Below, piece by piece: positions 22,878 through 34,397 of a stretch of DNA of 64,000 nt. The translations under genes were made by a program, and so were the position numbers. The notes beneath the pieces are model-generated. The model was not told the DNA's origin, did not search any database, and saw only the letters and a program-made list of their open reading frames with translations. How positions within the stretch are numbered: position 1 is the stretch's first letter; every line of letters begins with the position of its first letter. The DNA comes from Tolypeutes matacus. Taxonomy: Eukaryota > Chordata > Mammalia > Cingulata > Chlamyphoridae. The DNA is taken from contig JAKSZT010054334.1 in assembly GCA_026826555.1 (NCBI GenBank), positions 36,397,427-36,461,426 on the forward strand. Reading direction: 5' to 3'.

Positions 22878-25800
22878 CCTTAGACCCAGGGATTTAAGAA
22901 GGCTGAAAGTGAATGGCTGGAAAACATCTTACAAGCAAACAATAACCAAAAACGGGTGAGAGTAGCTATACTAAAATCAGACAAAATAGACTTTAAATGT
23001 AAGAGGGAAAGATGGCCACTATATATTACTAAAAGGAGTAATCTTTCAAGAAGAAAGAACAATAATAAACATTTATGCACCTAACTGGAGCACCTCAAAA
23101 TACATGAGGGAAACATTGGAAAAACTAAGTGGAGAAATAGATGCATCTACAATTATAGTGGGGGCTTTAATACACCATTATCACCATTAGGCAGAACATC
23201 CCAACAGAGAATCAATAAAGAAACAAAGACTTTTAATAATACACTGGAGGATCCTGATCTAGTAGACAAATACAGAACATGACACCCAAAAACAGTGAGA
23301 TATACATTCTTCTAAAGGGCACATGGATCATACTACAAGATAGACCACATGCTAGGCCACATAAAAATTCTCAATGAATCCAGAAAGATTGAAATCATAC
23401 AAAGTAATTTCTCTGACCACAATGGAAGGAAGCTGGTAATCAGTAAGGGCCAGAGAACCAGATTAGGCATAAAGATATGGAAGTTAACACACTCTTAGAC
23501 TAACAGTAGGTCAAGAAAGAAATCTCAAAAAGAAATCAGTAACTACCTTGAAATGAATGAAAATGACAACACAACATATCAAAACCTATGGGATGCAGCA
23601 AAAGCTGTACTGAGAGGAAAATTCATATCCATAAATGCATATATCAAAATAAAAAGAAAGAGCTAAAATTGAAGACCTCACTGCACACCTGGAGGAATTA
23701 GAAAAAGAACAACAAACTATCACAGATGAAGTAGAAAGAAGGATAATTTAAAGGAAAAAGACAAATTCCTAGAAACTCACAAGCAGCCTACATTGATGAA
23801 AGAAGAAATTGATGAACTCAACTGACCAATTACAAGTAAAGAAATAGAATCAGTCATACAGAACCTCCCAACTGAGATGAACCCAGGACCAGATGGCTTC
23901 ACAGATGAATTCTACCAAACATTTTAGAAAGACCTAACACCATTCCTGCTTAAACTCTTCCAAAAAACAGAAGTAGAAGGAACATTGCCTAACTCTTTCT
24001 ATGATGCCAGCATTACCCTAATACCAAAGCCAAAGAAAGATGCCACAAGAAAGGAAAATTACAGACCAATCTCTTTAATGAACCTGGATGTTAAAATCCT
24101 CAACAAAATACTTGCTAATCATATTCAACAACACATCACAAGACTTATAAACCATGAACAAGTGGGTTTTATCCTTGGGTATGCAGGATGGCTCAACATA
24201 AGAAAATCAATCAATGCAATATACCACATAAACAGATCAAAAGAAAATTGCATGATCATCTCTATAGGTGCAGAAAAAGCATTTAACAAAATACAGCACC
24301 TTTTCCTGAGGAAAAAAACACTACAAAAGATAGGAATAGAAGGAAACTTTTTGAACATGATAAAGGGTATATATGAAAAACCCACAGCTAGCATTATATA
24401 CAATGGTAAAATCCTAAAAACTTTCCCTCTAAGAGCAAGAACAAGACCAGGATGCCGACTGTAACTGCTCCTATTTAACATTGTGTTAGAAGAACTTGCT
24501 CAACCAATGAGGCAAGAAAAAGATATAAAAGTCATCCAAATTGGAAAGAAAGAAGTAAAAATTTCACTATCTGCAGACGACATGATCCTATACATAGAAA
24601 GCCCTGAGAAATCTACAACAATCCTTCCATAACTTATAAATGAGTTCAGTAAAGTCACAGGCTATAATATCAATGCTTAAAAATCAGTTGCATTTCTGTA
24701 CACCAACAGCAAGCAATCTAAAGATGAAATTAAAAAAAAATACCATTTACAATAGTAACTAAAAGAATCAAATACCTAGGAATAAATTCAGCTAAAGATG
24801 TAAATGACTTACACACAGAAAACTACACAACACTGTTAAAGGAAATCAAAGATTTAAATAAATGGAAGAACATTTCCTGTTCATGGATAGAAAGATTAAA
24901 CATCATTAAGATGTCTATCCTAACCAAACTAATCTACAGATTTAATGCAATCTCAAAAAAAATCATCAGAGCATTTTTTCATGAACTAGTAAAACTAACT
25001 ACAAAATTTATTTGGAAGAGCAAGACATATTGAAAGAGAAAAATGAAATTGGAAGAATCACACTACCTGACTTTAAAACATACTACAAAACTACAGTGGT
25101 ACAAACTGCATGGTATTGGCACAAGGATGGACATATTGACCAATGGAACCAAATTGAGAGTTCTCGTATAAATCCTCACATATACAGTCTACTGATGTTT
25201 GACAAGGCCACCAAGCCCATTCAATTGGGAGAAAATGGCTTCTTCAACAAATGGTGCTTGGAGAACTGGATATCCATATCCAAAAGAATGAGAGAGGAAC
25301 ACCATCTCACACCTTATACAAAATTAACTCAAGATGGGTCAAAGATGTAAATATAAGATCCAAGACCATAAAGACCTTGGAAGATAATGTAGGGAAACAT
25401 CTACAGGACCTTGTAATAGGAAATGGTTTCATGAACTTCACACCCAAAACATGAACAGTGAAGAAAAACTAGATAAATGGTATCTCCTCAAAATTAAAAA
25501 CTTTCTTAAGTCAAAGGAGGTTATCAAGAGAGTAAAAAATCAGCCTACCCAATGGGAGAAAATATTTGGCAACCATATATCTGATAGGAGCATAATATCC
25601 AGCATATATAAAGAAATCTCACACCTCAAAAATAAAAAGAAAAACAACCCATTTAAAAAATGGTTAAGCAACTTGAAAAGACACTTCTCCAAGGAAGAAA
25701 TACAAATGGCTGAAAAGCACATGAAAAGATGCTCAACATCACTTGCTAGTAAGGGAATGCAAATCAAAACTACAATGAGATGCCATCTTACACCCATTAG

Positions 25801-26263
25801 ACTGGCAGCTATTAAAAAAACAGAGGACTATAAGTTTTGGAGAGGATGTGGAGGAATGGGAATACCCATCCACTTCTGATGGGAATGTAGAATGGTCCAG
25901 CCATTGTGGAGGACAGTTTGGCAGTTCCTCAAAAAACTTACTATAGAACTGCCATATGATCCAGCAATTCCACTGAGGAGTATATAACCAGAATTGAAAG
26001 CAAAGGCTTGAACAGATATATGCACACCAATGTTCACAGCAGCATTATTCACTATTGCCAAAAGGTGGAATCAACTTAAATGCCCATTAACTGATGAATG
26101 GGTAAACGAAATATGGCACATACACACAATGGGATATTACTCAGCTGTAAGAAGTAATACAGTGCTAACACATGGGATAACATGGATGAATCTTGAGGAC
26201 TTTATACTGAGTGAAGCAAGCCAGGCATTGAACGATGAATATTACATGACCTCACTGATATGA
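22878..26263 (+). pseudogene. L1 ORF2 remnant (endonuclease to C-terminal domain)
   Basis: ORF2 lacking its first ~150 codons. Endonuclease traces run 22880-23480. Reverse transcriptase lies in the 159-codon frame 23985-24464, with [14 protein letters not shown], a [10 protein letters not shown] motif A (family Asp replaced by Gly) and a [10 protein letters not shown] motif-B region. A ...SADD motif C lies near 24570-24585. The later frames 25012-25350 and 25451-25879 hold the thumb and C-terminal domain, with [11 protein letters not shown]. The last frame, 26030-26263, ends at TGA 26261-26263. Many stops and frameshifts make it inactive. Confidence 0.85.
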
Positions 26264-29130
26264 ATTAAGCAAATTGAGCAGTGTCAGAGAGCTATTGTCT
26301 AGAAGATAAGTTTAGATAACATAGAAAGGGAGAAGAAGGTTGTGAGCCAGCGCCCATATGGACATAATCTATGATAATGTGAAAGTGTGTAGTTGCACAT
26401 TGAAGGGATATGACAGGAGGATAGTGATATTATTGGGTTGGGAAGTGCAGGTTTGACAGATGAGTAGATTGGGGAGGGTGGGTTGGCAGGTCCAGGGAAC
26501 TGGAGGGAGGGTTGGGAAAGGGACCAGGTGAACATTGGGGATTGGTGGGTATGTGGTTGAAAGTACAAAGTTGGGAATGCTCTTATAGCAATAAGACAAG
26601 GAAGGGTTAGGGTGTTGGATGGGTGGGCATTCAGGACAGGGCATACCTGGAGCAGGGTTCTAGGGAGTGAGTGATCATTTTGCCATAATGTGTTGTATCA
26701 GTGGGTGGAGACCCACACAATGAGTGGGAAGGAGTTGGACTCCCATCCTTGTGAGGACCAGTATGTTCACAACTGGAGGGGTGGGAGTCTTTCAAGAGCA
26801 TGGTTGGAGGACAAACCAATGCGTCAAGACCTCAGTGTTGTTGCAAGTAACTATGAATCTTGTCATCGAAGGAGTAAAGCTGGGGGGGGGAGGGGTCACT
26901 GTGAGCCCCAAGGCAAAGGAGAAGGAAAAATAGAATAGATGGAATAGGGTTATTTAATGAGCAATGGAAGTGTTCTACATGATCTTGCAATGATGGACAC
27001 AGCCCATGTTAAATTTCATCAAAATTTATAAAAGTGTACAATCTAAATGTAAAACATAATGTAAACTATTGACCATGGTTAGTAACTATGTTTCATTACT
27101 TTTATATCAGTTGTAACAAAGTTACCATCCACATATTAAAAAGTATTGATATGGGAAGGGGGAAAGGGGGGAGGATGTTGGGTATATGGGAGTCCCCTGT
27201 ATTCTGTATGTGACTTTACTGTGACTTAAAACTTCTTTGAAAAAGAAATGAAAAAAGTAAGACACTGGGAAATAAATGGAAGAAAATGTCACTGTACATA
27301 CAGGACACAAGATATTACAGTGATGAAAGGTAAAATGTCAAAAAAAATTTTTAATATTTTTCATTATTTTTTAATATCCCAATATTTTATTTTATTTTAT
27401 ATTTAGTTTTTCTAAATTTTTATGTATTTTATTTCTTATATTTAAAGCTATCATTATTATTTCATTTTCCTATTTATTATGTTTGGTTATTTTATTGGTT
27501 TCATTTTTGAAGAAGCTTTGGATCACAGAAGGGTTGCAACTGGGTCAAGGGAGGATCATTGGTGTGGGGTGTCAGTGATGGGGGATACATGGGAGGAAGT
27601 TCACCTGGGCATATATATATAAGGTACATAAATTTGTTCAAATGTTCATGGGACGTTGCCACAGTGGGGGAAGACTCAAACAATAACCAAGAGAATATTG
27701 AATTCCCATCCTGGAGAGCTCTGCCACATTCTATAATGGAACAGCAACAGTCCCCTAAATGCAGGGGCAATGACTGGTGAAGGAGGATAATCTACTGGTG
27801 CGCCCTTGATATTGATGACTATGCTTATAAGCCTTTGCTCTTGAAATTGAAACTTAGCATAGTGTTGTGGGGTGCCTAAGAGTTACCTCCTGAGAGCCTC
27901 CTTGTTACTCAAATGTGGCCTCTCTCTAAGCCAAACTCAGCATATACATGCATAATGTTCCCCCTAGCATGGGACCTGACTCCCGAGGTGAGCCTTCCTG
28001 GCACCAAGGGATTACTACCAAGCACCAACTAACAATGAAACTGGAAAAAGACTTCAAATAAAAGTGGGAAAAGGTAAAGACCAATGAGTTTGTATGGCTA
28101 AGAGACTTCAAAGTGAGTCGGGAGTCATCCCAGAGGTAACACTTATGCACATCTCAGCAGGATTTCATAGACTGCCAAAGTGGATACTACCCAAAATAGT
28201 GGGGCTCTTGAGGGCTCTGGAGACACCCAGGTCCTATGGTCAGAGCAGATAGCTCCGGAGTTTGGTGCCTTACCAGTGGGTCCTAATTTGGAGTTTATTC
28301 TCCTGAGTGTGACAGAGTTGGACTCAGTCATGGCTTCCCTATACATGGCTCATCTGTCTCTTCTATTTGAACCTATAGTTGTTGCTGGAGTTGGTAGGTG
28401 TATGTCCAACATACTGGAACATTTGGGCTGTCCATGTTCCAGCTGGGCCCTGAGCCTCAAAGTTGCCACACCTACTCTCCAGTTCATTGGACTCACCCAG
28501 GACAACTAACAAGGAGGTGAGGATGGACAACCACAATACCAAGGAAATGAGAGACTACAATTGCAAGGAAGAGAACCCCATTCATCAGCTGTGTGAGATG
28601 AAGCCCCCTCTCAATTAGAGGTGGAGTGGACATCACATCCCAGAATCCTCGGGATGGGGGAATGAACTAGGGATTAGAGTGGACTTACTGGTATTCTACT
28701 ATAGACATATTATGATTCTAGCAATGGAAGAAATTACAAAGTTGATGTGGAGGCATTGGCCACTGGAAGATCTAGGGACAGGGAGAGGGAAAAACAGTTG
28801 TAATATGGGGGCTTTTTCGGGACTTGGGAATCGTCCTGAATGACATTGCAACAACAGATATAGGATGATATATTTTATATCATCCCATAACGTGCAGAAT
28901 TATGTGTGAGAGAGTGTGGACTACAGTGCAAACTATGGTCCATGCTCAGTGGCAATGCCCCAGGATGTGTTTGTTTATCAATTGCAATGAATATACCACA
29001 CTAATGATGGATATTGTTTATGTGGGAGGGTGTAGGAGGTGTGGGGAGTACGACATATGGGAATTCCTATATTTTTTGTGTAACATTTATGTAATCAAAG
29101 TATCTTTTTAACATTAAAAAATAATAAAAT
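26264..29130 (+). other. 2.87-kb L1 3' UTR
   Basis: Colinear with 51561-54390 in the second long L1, from the AGAAGGTTGTGAGCC block through the GAGTCCCCTGTATTCTGTATG block near 27190, the GCCTAAGAGTTACCTCC block near 27872 and the final CATATGGGAATTCC-(TATATTTTTTGTGTAACATTTATGTAATC) end. Several G-rich stretches occur (26460-26640, 27150-27180). A 109-codon frame at 28180-28509 is discussed under findings. Confidence 0.8.
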
Positions 29131-29162
29131 AAATCTATAGCCAGTCTTATTTCATTTATGCA

Positions 29163-29860
29163 CATTCCCTGCACAAGGAGTTGCAAAAGAGCTGCACATT
29201 AGATGAACAGCGTACAACCATGATAATGGAGGAGTTGGCCGATGCCCTGACCTACTGTCATCAACAGAAGATGATTCACAGGGATATTAAGCCAGAGAAC
29301 CTGCTGCTGGGGCTCAGGGGTGAGGTTAAGATTGCTGACTTTGGCCGGTCTGTGCATACCCCAACTCTGAGAAGGAGGACCATGTGTGGGACTCTCGACT
29401 ACTTACCCCTAGAAATGATCGAGGGAAGAATATATGATGAGAAGGTGCATCTGTGGTGCATTGGGGTGCTCTGTTATGAACTGCTGGTGGGAAGTCCACC
29501 CTTCGAGAGTACCTCACACTCTGAGACCTACAGAAGCATCCTCAAGGTGGACATGAGGTTTCCCTCATCAGTGTCTTCTGGGACCCAAGACCTTATCTCC
29601 AATTTGCTCAGATACCAGCCCTCAGAGCAGCTACCCCTGGCCCAGATCCTCTCACACTCCTGGGTCCAGGCCCACTCCCTCAGGGTGCTGCCTCCCTCTG
29701 TTCAGATGGCTTCCTGGGCCCTGTCTGTTCCTTTGCATTTGTACAGGGAGTTCTCCTGGCTCTGTATCCTTGTCATTTTTTTCTTTGCTTTTAATATGCA
29801 AGATGCTAGTTAATAAAGGAAACACTTTATACCAGGAAACTACCCTCCTGCCCATGTTAT
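29163..29860 (+). pseudogene. AURKC: Aurora kinase processed retrocopy (AURKC-like), 5'-truncated
   Basis: Intronless kinase homology begins at the KELQK-like segment (29173) and runs through the rest of the catalytic domain, so the N-lobe (Gly loop, catalytic Lys, Glu of helix C) is absent. HRDIKPEN is intact (HRD at 29277-29285) and DFG is intact (29337-29345). The family Trp after DFG is Arg (29346-29348), PPEM is PLEM (Leu at 29409-29411), and the structural Asp of the DLW motif is His (29448-29450). The C-terminal QMAS ending and the residues before it (YDEKV, RYQPSE, WVQAH) point to AURKC rather than AURKB. The stop after MAS has become TGG (29715-29717), so translation would run 32 codons into the former 3' UTR. 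AATAAA lies at 29812-29817; no clear poly-A tail or target duplication remains. The frame is otherwise open, but a truncated, DLW-mutated kinase should be inactive. Confidence 0.9.
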
Positions 29861-29942
29861 TTTCAATTATATCCCAGAAATCAAATTATATCATCTATTT
29901 CTAAATATTTGGGACTCAAAAATAAAAAGCTACAATATCATT

Positions 29943-30590
29943 TTAGTTTGCCAAAAGCTGCTCTGAGTAATATACTAGAAATGGGTTGGCTTTTATAATG
30001 GGAATTTATTATATTACAAGCTTACAGCTTTAAGGTCATGTAAATGTCCAAATCAAGGCATCATCAGAGATGCTGTCTCACCAAAAGTCAGCTGCTGACG
30101 ATCGTGGACTCCTGCCACATGGCAATCTATGGCAAGACACAACAGCGGCTTTGTCAATCTCTGGCCTCTCCAGGCTCACCTTCTCCCTTGGCTAAGCCCT
30201 GGGCAATCAAGGCACATGAATCATCTTTCCCCTCTCCTGGCTTTGTCTCTTTCAGCCTTTTTGGGGGCTTCTTTCTCTGCCTCTGTACTCCATTGATTCC
30301 AGCCTCTGGCCTCCAGGACCCTCTTTCTTCACCTCTTGGCATTTCTCTGTCTCTGCTGCTGTTTTGTTTGTCTGCTTTCTGTCCTTTGCTTATATAAGAC
30401 TTCAGCAAGAGGACCAAGACCCACCCTGGTTCATGCCTCACTGAAGCAATATAATCAAAGTCCCCCAGCTGAATCCAACCCAATCAAAGGGTGCCACACC
30501 CACAAGAATGGATTAGTTACATTTTTTGGAAAATCTGATTATTCAAATTTATTGCCATCAAGAATTTTGCAATGATGCTGTAGTTTTTCT
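29943..30590 (-). mobile_element. ERV LTR, second family, reverse orientation
   Basis: AGTTTGCCAAAAGCTGC, GAAATGGGTTGGCTTTTATAA, AAGCTTACAG and AAATCAAGGCATCATCAGAGATGC match the truncated LTR at 56650-56872. The right part, with ACTTCAGCAAGAGGACCAAGACCC, CAATCAAAGGGTGCCACACCC and a GGAAAATCTGATTATTCAA end, follows the layout of the ERVL-like LTRs. The ends are eroded and no target duplication was identified. Confidence 0.6.
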
Positions 30591-31230
30591 TAACAAATAA
30601 AAAACAGACTGTGTACAACAGTAAACTCCACAGCACTAGCATCTACAAGGTAAAAACAAATGTTTCATCTGACATTACCAACCCTGGACTGTTACTCTTG
30701 ACCAAGCCTAGCTAGTTATGGTGGCTTCTATATCACATCTGTCAGCTAAACAGCTATGCACCCCAATTTACCTACCTAGTAAACGCTGCCCAGAGCAAAG
30801 GTCCTCTCCTTGCCCCTCAGCAAACCAAGATAATAAGGGTTGGTTATAATACCATAAGAGAAGTCCAGTAGTCTTACCACTTTGGTTTATGAGGGCATCT
30901 TGAGGGGGTGGGTATAGTGATTCTCAGGCTTGTAAAACAGCTGCCAATCAGGGAAGGAAGTCATCTGGTTCCTGCTCTGAGGATAGACATGTGCTCCCAG
31001 GCCCAGTGGCCTGAACCTGGTGCAGAGGGTTGGGTAGGGCCCTGATCTCTGCCAATTGCCTTGGCCACATGGCCAGACCCCACAGCCTACACACTGCATG
31101 TATAATCACAATATTGGGGGCAAAAAGCAAGTCTCAGTGGGCCCAGAGTCAGCTGGACAGCTCCCCCAGGAATCCCAGTGCAAGATGCCTCCTCTCCTCT
31201 CAGGGGTTTGAAGCATAGGCTAGGGGATGA
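30591..31230. other. Unassigned, moderately GC-rich sequence
   Basis: No gene recognised. GC content rises from about 30880 toward the GC-rich block at 31530. Blocks such as CCAGGCCCAGTGGCC and GGGTAGGGCCCTGATC are single-copy in this window. Confidence 0.35.

Positions 31231-31234
<4 letters not shown>

Positions 31235-31302
<68 letters not shown>
31235..31302 (+). repeat. Compound (TC)n(TG)n microsatellite
   Basis: About 20 TC units (to 31274) pass directly into about 14 TG units (to 31302). Open frames over it are repeat artefacts. Confidence 0.97.
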
Positions 31303-31529
31303 CTCCATCCCCTTTATTAACCTTTGCAAATGTGATGGTAATGAGGCAATGCATTGCCAGATTCCCCCAGACGTGTCTACACACACTGGAATAGAAGACT
31401 GGGGACAAGTGTTTTCTATCTCTTCCCTGTCCACACTATCTGTGGGGTCTAAAAAAAAGGCTCCAAGGAAAAACAAAACCAAATTAAAAAATTTCCCTGC
31501 ATTTGGGTGAAACGGGATATTTTCTGAAG

Positions 31530-32090
31530 GGCTGGAAGAGCAGCTGGATTAGAGATGCCTCCTGGGCCCGCGGCTGAGCCTTCGCTCCGGCCAGCAGCCG
31601 CTCCCACTGCGCAGGAAGGCAGGCATGTTTTGGCCTTCAGCAGAAGTCTTCCAAAAAAAAAAAAAAAAAAAAGGAACCGATGTGAAATCACGAAAGGAAA
31701 AAAACAAACAAACAAACAAAAACCCAACCCTCATAGTGATCCATTCTGCAGTGAAGAATTTACAAAAGGAAAAATCAAAGGGAAGAGGCTAGAATCCCCT
31801 GGTCTCCCCACTTAATGTATATAAAAGGGGGGTGGGGAGAGGAGACCTTGCCTTGGTCCCCACCCCATGAGAAGAAGCACGAGAAACGCGGCAGGGGAAC
31901 AGAGCTTGAAGCAGGCTCTGGGCAGACCTGGCAAAGATAGACTGTGGCGCCAGCCTGCCTGCAGCATGCCCACTTTCCCCCGGGGTGCCCTGGGCTTTTT
32001 CATGTGGCAAGTTACGGAAACGCTGTGATCCCAGTGGACTGTGAACTGTTAGCAACAGCATCGGTGCAGGAGGGCTGGACGATGGTCGGT
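31530..32090 (+). promoter_or_regulatory. GC-rich, CpG-enriched block with a TATA box
   Basis: About 19 CpG dinucleotides by eye in some 550 bases, while most of the window is almost free of CpG. TATATAAAAG at 31818-31827 is a strong TATA box, followed by G-rich sequence and a CCACCCC motif. CCCGCGG and CTCCGGCC motifs lie upstream, near 31565-31585. An A20 run (31653-31672) and a small A/C-rich stretch interrupt it. A short ATG frame (31966-32028, 20 codons) is not convincing. It could be a promoter or first exon of an unidentified gene or non-coding RNA on either strand, or just a GC-rich remnant. Confidence 0.35.
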
Positions 32091-32189
32091 AGCTTCAAAC
32101 TGTCACAACTATCATTATTTCACCTAGAATATTTTACAATGATTTCTCAATGATATCATATATTGGGTCAGTTTTCACGTATCCCTGAT

Positions 32190-32530
32190 TGCTTGATACA
32201 GTGGTTATAAACTATGTAGTTTCAGAAAATCTTTACACTCTTAAAAATTAATGACGACCCTAAACATCTTTTGTTTAAGTGGGTTATAGCTATCATATTT
32301 ATTTTATTAGAAATTAAAACTAGGAAACTATTCATCATTTAACAAATACAACAATAAATCAAATCCATGTTAACACAAATACCAAACCTCTAATAAAGGT
32401 AACTTACCTTTGTCCCAAAAAAGTTAGAAGAGTGGTATTACTTGACATTTTTGCAAATGTCTCTAATGTCTGGCTTAATAGAAGACTGCTTTATTCTCAT
32501 ATCTGCTTCTGCATTCCATATATTGAGACA
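32190..32530 (+). mobile_element. Possible old hAT DNA-transposon fragment
   Basis: CAGTGGTTATAAACTATGTAGTTTC, then AAAAATTAATGACGACCC, TTTTGTTTAAGTGGGTTATAGC, TTAGAAATTAAAACTAGG and TGTCTGGCTTAATAGAAGACTGC follow the order of an old mammalian hAT-type repeat that I recall. No right terminus or target duplication was found. Confidence 0.4.
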
Positions 32531-33260
32531 TGTTATCTAAAAATTATGAATTCCCAAAGATATGTAGCTGGAAAAGGGAGACATACTTTGAATAATAGTT
32601 AATTGTAGATATTTCTAATTACAATAGTTAATTGTAGATATTTTTCTTTAACGCTACACTAAATTTCTTAAAGATTACTTGCCATGTGAAATCTAAACTA
32701 TATCAATAAACTCTTTGTACTATGCTAATTTAAAATCCATTGGTCTGTCTTGTACTTTGAATAGAAAAATTTTGCTCATTTATTATTTTATTATATCAAG
32801 TAGTCATCATTTGGGCCCATTTGTTTACTGCATTGTGCAGATCTTCCAAATATTAACACATTTCAGGATACAATATTCAAATATAACATTCATTGCTGTT
32901 ATCAGTGGTATCATCCTACATGTATTTAAGTACTGCGAGGATGTCAAGTTCATGGTGGTGATCCAAGATTTAAAATTTCCATTTGTTTAAAAGCTCAAGT
33001 GGTATCAATGGCAACAGATATTGTTCAGTTGTTTTCCTTGATATGGTAGGCTCACTTAGTTCATTTTCAAGAAAGTGTGTACCAAACAACCAAGTAAAAA
33101 TAACCAGTTTGTCTGTAGTAGTTCTTTCAATAATTTTTTTTCCATATAAAACATGCAAATTCAGATCAGATCTCAAATACTCACAAATGTTTTTTCTCTA
33201 GATGAACAGAATACTCCAGTAGGCAAGAAGTGATTTTTTCATAACTTCCATTTATTCATG
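32531..33260. other. Unassigned AT-rich sequence
   Basis: No feature recognised. The 91-codon frame 32715-32990 has no motif. A near-repeat, AATAGTTAATTGTAGATATTT, occurs twice at about 32594-32643. Confidence 0.35.
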
Positions 33261-33261
33261 C

Positions 33262-33388
33262 AGAATATTGAAAAGAGATGTTTGTGTGGGATGTGGTGGG
33301 AGGTGTGGGAGGTGGGCAACATGGGAATCCCAGTGGGTTCCGTGTAATATTTTGGGTAATCTAAGCACCTTTTAAAATATATATATAT
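33262..33388 (+). mobile_element. L1 3' end fragment next to gap
   Basis: GTGGGATGTGGTGGGAGGTG followed by CATGGGAATCCC, GTGTAATATTTTGG and TAATCTAAGCACC matches the last ~120 bases of the long L1 3' UTR (29020-29115, 54270-54350). It ends in (AT)n at the assembly gap. Confidence 0.65.
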
Positions 33389-33488
33389 NNNNNNNNNNNN
33401 NNNNNNNNNNNNNNNNNNNNNNNNNNNNNNNNNNNNNNNNNNNNNNNNNNNNNNNNNNNNNNNNNNNNNNNNNNNNNNNNNNNNNNNN
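33389..33488. other. Assembly gap, 100 N
   Basis: Exactly 100 undetermined bases directly after an (AT)n run. The round number suggests a placeholder for a gap of unknown size. Confidence 0.98.
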
Positions 33489-33559
33489 CCAGGATTAAAA
33501 TTCAGTGGGATTAAATTTTTATGGTTTCAATAAGGATATGGTTAAGTTATACATAATCA

Positions 33560-34235
33560 TTTTAAAATAAACTTATACCTTAGAATAATTTTAGATATTC
33601 AGAAAAGTTGTGAAGATAGTACAAGAAGTTCCATTACATCCTACAACCATTTTCCTCTGTTAACATCTTACGTTCGGATGGTACATTTGTCACAACTAAT
33701 GAAACAACACTGATATACTTTTAGGAACTAAAGTGCATATGTTATTCAGATTTGCTTAGTTTTTACCTAATGTCCTTTCTCTATTCCATGACCCATCCAC
33801 GATACTACATTTAGTCATCATGTTTCTTTATGCTCATCTTGACTGTGATGGTTTCTCAGACATTCCTTCTTTTTGATGACCTTGAGAGTTTTGGAGCTCA
33901 CTGGTTAGGTGTTTTGTAGAGTATACCTCAATTGAGATTTCTCTGATGTTTTTATCATGATTAGATCAAGGTTATGGGGTTGGAACAAGTGAAATTTTCA
34001 TCACAACCTATTGAGGGTATATGCTATCAATGTGATGTATCACTCTATTGTAAAGTTACGCTCTTTTCCCCCTTTTCTCTACAGTACTCTTTGAAAGGAA
34101 GTCACTATGTGCAGTCCTAACTTAAGCGCTTGAGGCTGGAGTGAGTTTATAAATTATTCAGAATTCTTTTGTAGTGAAGATCAGTCTATTCTCCCTTTTT
34201 AAAAATTATTTAATCACTTATTTATAAAATTGATA
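33560..34235 (-). mobile_element. Old L1M-class LINE-1 3' UTR, reverse
   Basis: The plus strand shows the reverse complement of a common old L1 3' UTR: CAGAAAAGTTGTGAAGATAG, TGTTAACATCTTACG, GGTACATTTGTCACAA, TTTTTACCTAATGTCC, GATGACCTTGAGAGTTTTGG, TCTCTGATGTTTTTATCATG and GGAAGTCACTATGTGCAG in order. No coding sequence remains. Confidence 0.65.
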
Positions 34236-34397
34236 TGTTTGTTTTTTCGCTTTGATACATGTTAAAGTGCCAGCATTTTAAGCCCCCATTGCTATTGCAA
34301 TTATCAGCACAAATATCAACACAGTGGTAAAAAGCAAATAGCATCTTAATATTTATTATGAAAATAGTTTTGATCTCATGAATACTCTGTAAGGGTC

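Larger units (their letters stand above)
20842..29130 (+). mobile_element. LINE-1 with long 3' UTR, forward, ORF1 deleted
   Basis: An 8.3-kb element flanked by near-identical 10-bp target duplications, AAATTTATAG (20832-20841) and AAATCTATAG (29131-29140). Order: 5' UTR 20842-22421, a reverse LTR fragment 22422-22877, ORF2 22878-26263, and a 2.87-kb 3' UTR 26264-29130. Compared with the copy at 44294-54395, about 1.4 kb is missing: the end of the 5' UTR, all of ORF1 and the ORF2 start. The tail is A-rich (AATAATAAAAT). Divergence from the other long copy appears modest, so this is a younger family than the L1 at 17076. Confidence 0.88.

Noticed and set aside
20842..29130. Retrotransposition-competent L1
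   Set aside because: ORF1 is deleted and ORF2 has many stops plus a changed motif A; the copy at 44294 also has stops and a motif C change.
29181..29813. A functional protein kinase gene
   Set aside because: The N-lobe is missing, there are no introns, the DLW Asp and PPE motif are changed and the native stop is lost. It is a 5'-truncated retrocopy.
31087..31510. ORFs across the (TC)n(TG)n repeat
   Set aside because: Translations are dipeptide repeats of microsatellite origin.
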